NCBI RefSeq assembly: GCF_900143085.1
Contig: NZ_FRCZ01000001.1
Span: 434,001-498,000, forward strand
Direction of reading: 5' to 3'
DNA length: 64,000 nt
Origin: Gracilibacillus kekensis
Lineage (GTDB): Bacteria > Bacillota > Bacilli > Bacillales > Amphibacillaceae
In this document: one piece after another, positions 62,021 to 64,000 of the stretch
Position numbering within the stretch: position 1 is the first letter of the stretch
Layout of the letters: each line of letters opens with the position of its first letter
Notes under the pieces: generated by a model
The model's input: only the letters and a program-made list of their open reading frames with translations
The model's database searches: none
What the model was told of the DNA's origin: nothing
Program-made: the position numbers and the translations under genes

Positions 62021-62875
62021 TCAGGAGTTCTTTGTCCATTGTTCCAGCCATTTATAATTGTGACAGAGAGCTGTTGCTGTATCGTATTGGCTACTAAAAT
62101 CTTCAATTCCGATATATCCATCATATCCAACCGATTTTAAATCAAGTATTACCTGCTGCCAGTCCACAATTCCTTTTTCGACTGGTGCCCATTCGACTCG
62201 CCACTTCACGTCTCCAGCCTCTGTTTCAGCATCATTGACCCATATTGCATTTTTCATATGGATATGCGCTAAATAATCTCCCAACATTTGCATACCGAGA
62301 AGATGATTCTCATACCCTTCATGCACCATGTTACCTGGATCATAAAGAACACCGACATACTTAGCATCCAACCCTTCCAATAACCGAAGAGCTGCTGAGG
62401 CGCTTGCCGCAATGGTGTTGTGATGTGTTTCAATAAGTCCTTTCACACCATATTTACTACACAGTTTTTCTGCTTATTTCATGTATTGTCTTGCATTTTC
62501 GAACAACTCTTGGAAATTTCCGTCACGATGATACTTTGGAACACCTAAACGAATAAACGAGGCCCCAAGTTTATTCGCAACTTGTAAAACCTGCTCTGTC
62601 TCTTCTAAATTATCTGTTAAATAAGGGGTCACACTTAATGTTTCGATGCCATATTGAGCTGTTAATTGTTTCAGCCTTTCTAATTGGTCATCCGTCGCTT
62701 CTGGATCAATGGTACATTTATTGTTCCGCCAAAAACTTGTCTGTTCTTGCTTTAGACTGTCTGATATTTCTTTAAATCGCCATTCTACAGCTTGATAACC
62801 CGCTTCCTTCATCATTGGCAATAAAGCTTCAGGTGATTGATCATGGGCCATTACGGAGAACACAGAATACTTCAC
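62021..62875 (-). pseudogene. Sugar isomerase/epimerase-like gene interrupted by one in-frame TAA
   Basis: The GTG start 62875 has GGGGG. The N-terminal half ('KYSVFSVMAHDQSPEALLPMMKEAGYQAVEW...') runs to TAA at 62474-62476. The same frame continues at once with 'AEKLCSKYGVKGLIETHHNTIAASASAALRLL' and metal-site motifs 'VGVLYDPGNMVHEG', 'AHIHMKN' and 'GIEDFSSQYDT'. No indel is needed; a single base change (for example GAA to TAA) explains it. Readthrough or restart at the GTG at 62446 is possible. It is the first gene of the third sugar operon, below a cre box. Confidence 0.85.
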
Positions 62876-62895
62876 CTTGTTACCCCCTTTTGTAT

Positions 62896-62910
62896 TTGTA
62901 AACGTTTTCT
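62896..62910 (+). promoter_or_regulatory. cre box upstream of the third sugar operon
   Basis: TTGTAAACGTTTTCT fits the CcpA consensus WTGNAANCGNWNNCW at all positions. It lies 21 bases upstream of the first gene's start codon. CcpA repression of the whole isomerase-AraC-importer operon is expected. Confidence 0.8.
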
Positions 62911-63204
62911 TTTATTCTTATTCAAATACTATCAATATTTTTCATTCGATTCTCTAATCTTATTGCTCTTCATTTGACTGAGATTGCTCAACGGTTCGAT
63001 AAATTCCAATAATAATTCTGGTCAACATCCCTATTACAAAGGGTTTGACAACATTCTTATGTTGCTCAACGAATCGTATTTTTCTTCCTTGTATTTTTCC
63101 GATATTACTAAAAAACGGACAACATGTCTTATTAAAAGTTGAAGCATTTTCTCAAATTCAGAACGTAATTCTTTTACCATGGGAACGAAAAAATAATACA
63201 CTAT
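62911..63204. other. Non-coding region between the third operon and cvfB promoter
   Basis: About 290 bases hold no supported gene or clear terminator. It must contain the promoter of the operon running left, but no -35/-10 pair stood out. Confidence 0.5.
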
Positions 63205-63233
63205 TTGACATTCTCTTCCTCATGTGATATTAT
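63205..63233 (+). promoter_or_regulatory. Near-perfect sigma-A promoter of the cvfB leader
   Basis: TTGACA (63205-63210) and TATTAT (63228-63233) are 17 bases apart. The expected transcript start is near 63240, more than 300 bases before the cvfB start codon. Confidence 0.9.
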
Positions 63234-63239
63234 TATTTA

Positions 63240-63519
63240 GTTAACAAATGTGAGGTAACAAATAAGAGTATCTGGCATTCTGCATGAAGTTTTTTGAAGA
63301 TGCTTATTCACACTGGCGCGACTTCGGGGTCGCAAGGACGTAAGAGCAGGTAGGGCTTACGTTGCTTAAGTTAGAAAATTCCAGTGGAACATGTACCGCG
63401 GTTAAGTGAAATTCCAATTATGAAATTTCCCACCCGAGTTTATCGGGATAAAAAATAATAAATCTTATGCGTTACTTTATCAAACAAAGGGGTACTCTTA
63501 TTGTAAGAGTACCCCTTTT
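63240..63519 (+). ncRNA. Structured leader RNA or small RNA upstream of cvfB
   Basis: From the promoter to the terminator this RNA is about 280 nt with no open frame of note. Stems seen are AATAAG (63261-63266)/CTTATT (63303-63308), CACTGG (63311-63316)/CCAGTG (63381-63386) closing a multi-branch region with GCGAC/GTCGC and ACGTAAG/CTTACGT inside, and CCCGA/TCGGG near 63435. AUAAGAGUAUC (63262-63272) can also pair over 11 bases with the terminator's first arm (63491-63501), which would block termination. This switch-like layout fits a riboswitch or attenuator, or a stand-alone sRNA. I could not match it to a known class. Confidence 0.6.
63486..63519 (+). terminator. Intrinsic terminator before cvfB
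   Basis: AAAGGGGTACTCTTA and TAAGAGTACCCCTTT form a perfect 15-bp stem with a three-base loop and a short T run. It lies 33 bases upstream of the cvfB start codon, so it either ends the leader RNA or is a regulated attenuator. Confidence 0.9.
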
Positions 63520-63551
63520 CCAATACATATAAAATGAAAGTAGGTCTTGAT

Positions 63552-64000
63552 ATGAACAAACCAATAGGTACAATTCAAACATTGGAAGTAGTAAGAGAAA
63601 TGGATACTGGCTATGTACTAGAAAACGATATCCTTTTGCATCATAATGAAACAGACTCCGCACTCGACGAAGGGGATATGACAGAGGTTTTCCTTTATCG
63701 AAATAAAAAAGGGCAAACAATTGCTACGACCCAATTACCACATATTCAAATCAATATTTACGGCTGGGCAGAAGTCGCGGAAGTGTTGCCACACCTAGGT
63801 GTTTTTGTAAACATTGGTACATCTAAAGAAATGCTCGTTTCAAAGGATGACCTTCCATTATTTGAAGATGTATGGCCAATTGCAGGCGATCAGCTCTATG
63901 TCACGTTAGGAAATGATCAGAAAGGTCGTCTTCTCGCACTTCCGGCTACAGAAAGCATCTTTGAGAGGGAATTTGAAGCAGCACCAGATCGGTTATTAAA
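63552..64000 (+). CDS. cvfB: CvfB/YitL RNA-binding protein (partial)
   Basis: ATG 63552 follows AAGTAGG at seven bases. The 149 codons seen read 'MNKPIGTIQTLEVVREMDTGYVLEN', 'VFLYRNKKGQTIATTQLP', 'GWAEVAEVLPHLGVFVNIG' and 'LPLFEDVWPIAGDQLYVTL'. These match the N-terminal S1-like RNA-binding domains of CvfB, a conserved Firmicute protein tied to virulence gene expression in S. aureus. The C-terminal half lies beyond the window. Its expression depends on readthrough of the upstream terminator or on a promoter I did not see. Confidence 0.92.
   Translation, partial: MNKPIGTIQTLEVVREMDTGYVLENDILLHHNETDSALDEGDMTEVFLYRNKKGQTIATTQLPHIQINIYGWAEVAEVLPHLGVFVNIGTSKEMLVSKDDLPLFEDVWPIAGDQLYVTLGNDQKGRLLALPATESIFEREFEAAPDRLL

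Noticed and set aside
63362-63402. TGGAACATGTACCGCGG near 63385-63401 recalls the T-box antiterminator sequence.
   Set aside because: The T-box needs GGGTGG-N-ACCGCG; here extra bases split it, no specifier loop is seen and the downstream gene is not an amino-acid gene.
63472-63720. An 82-codon minus-strand open frame over the cvfB start.
   Set aside because: It is antisense to well-supported CvfB coding sequence and reads through the terminator hairpin.

Overview
The window comes from a low-GC Gram-positive bacterium of the Bacillaceae type. The support is strong AGGAGG ribosome sites, frequent TTG/GTG starts, T-tailed terminators, CcpA-type cre boxes, a CwlJ-like hydrolase and a Firmicute type VII secretion system (T7SS). 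The mix of glycosidases and compatible family matches suggests a Gracilibacillus/Halobacillus/Oceanobacillus-like organism, but genus cannot be proven from the sequence alone.

Region 1 (1-20.5 kb, all minus strand) is a complete T7SS locus in the staphylococcal order esxA-esaA-essA-esaB-essB-essC. It is followed by a cargo module: two small helical partner proteins (YwqH/YwqI type), an LXG polymorphic toxin with a glycine-rich hydrophobic C-terminus, and a downstream island of membrane proteins, two DUF5085-like proteins and two lipoproteins. The island includes a DUF443 protein, the family of the TspA-neutralising immunity protein TsaI. It also holds two copies each of an unrecognised polytopic membrane family and of a lipoprotein family, so it looks like an expanded immunity or accessory array. 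One small membrane gene there is frameshifted, and the last gene runs off the window edge.

Region 2 (20.9-42.7 kb) is carbohydrate-use DNA. A GH42 beta-galactosidase with a CUT1 ABC importer lies opposite an AraC regulator. A secreted GH43 with two carbohydrate-binding-like modules and an acyltransferase precede a GH2 enzyme with a second CUT1 importer, an ArsR-type regulator with an unusual C-terminal domain, and a ThuA-like protein. Between them sit housekeeping-type genes: a TM-helix-repeat channel protein, a PG-binding/3D-domain protein, a redoxin, a HIT protein and a Nudix hydrolase.

Region 3 (42.8-55 kb) holds CwlJ, an HpaB-family monooxygenase, a REP-associated tyrosine transposase (RAYT), an AraC regulator with a GH3/GPH-symporter pair, a decayed MHYT-GGDEF-EAL gene and a transporter-like membrane protein. 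Six hairpin repeats with a TGAAAC...GGGGACGGTT...GTTTCA design are scattered here, each within a few bases of a gene end or start. Three of them supply the stop codon of the neighbouring gene. On one fixed side of the elements the coding DNA is strongly strand-biased, with third codon positions almost only G/T reading away from the element and A/C reading toward it. This polarity is the most unusual signal in the window.

Region 4 (55-62.9 kb) is a third sugar operon: two TIM-barrel isomerase/epimerase-like genes (one with an in-frame stop), AraC, a CUT1 importer, a YesL-like protein and a DUF2264 protein. None of the three importers has an ATPase gene here, so a shared MsmX-type ATPase elsewhere is likely. 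Region 5 (63.2-64 kb) has a near-perfect promoter, a roughly 280-nt structured leader with an intrinsic terminator and a possible antiterminator pairing, then the start of cvfB.
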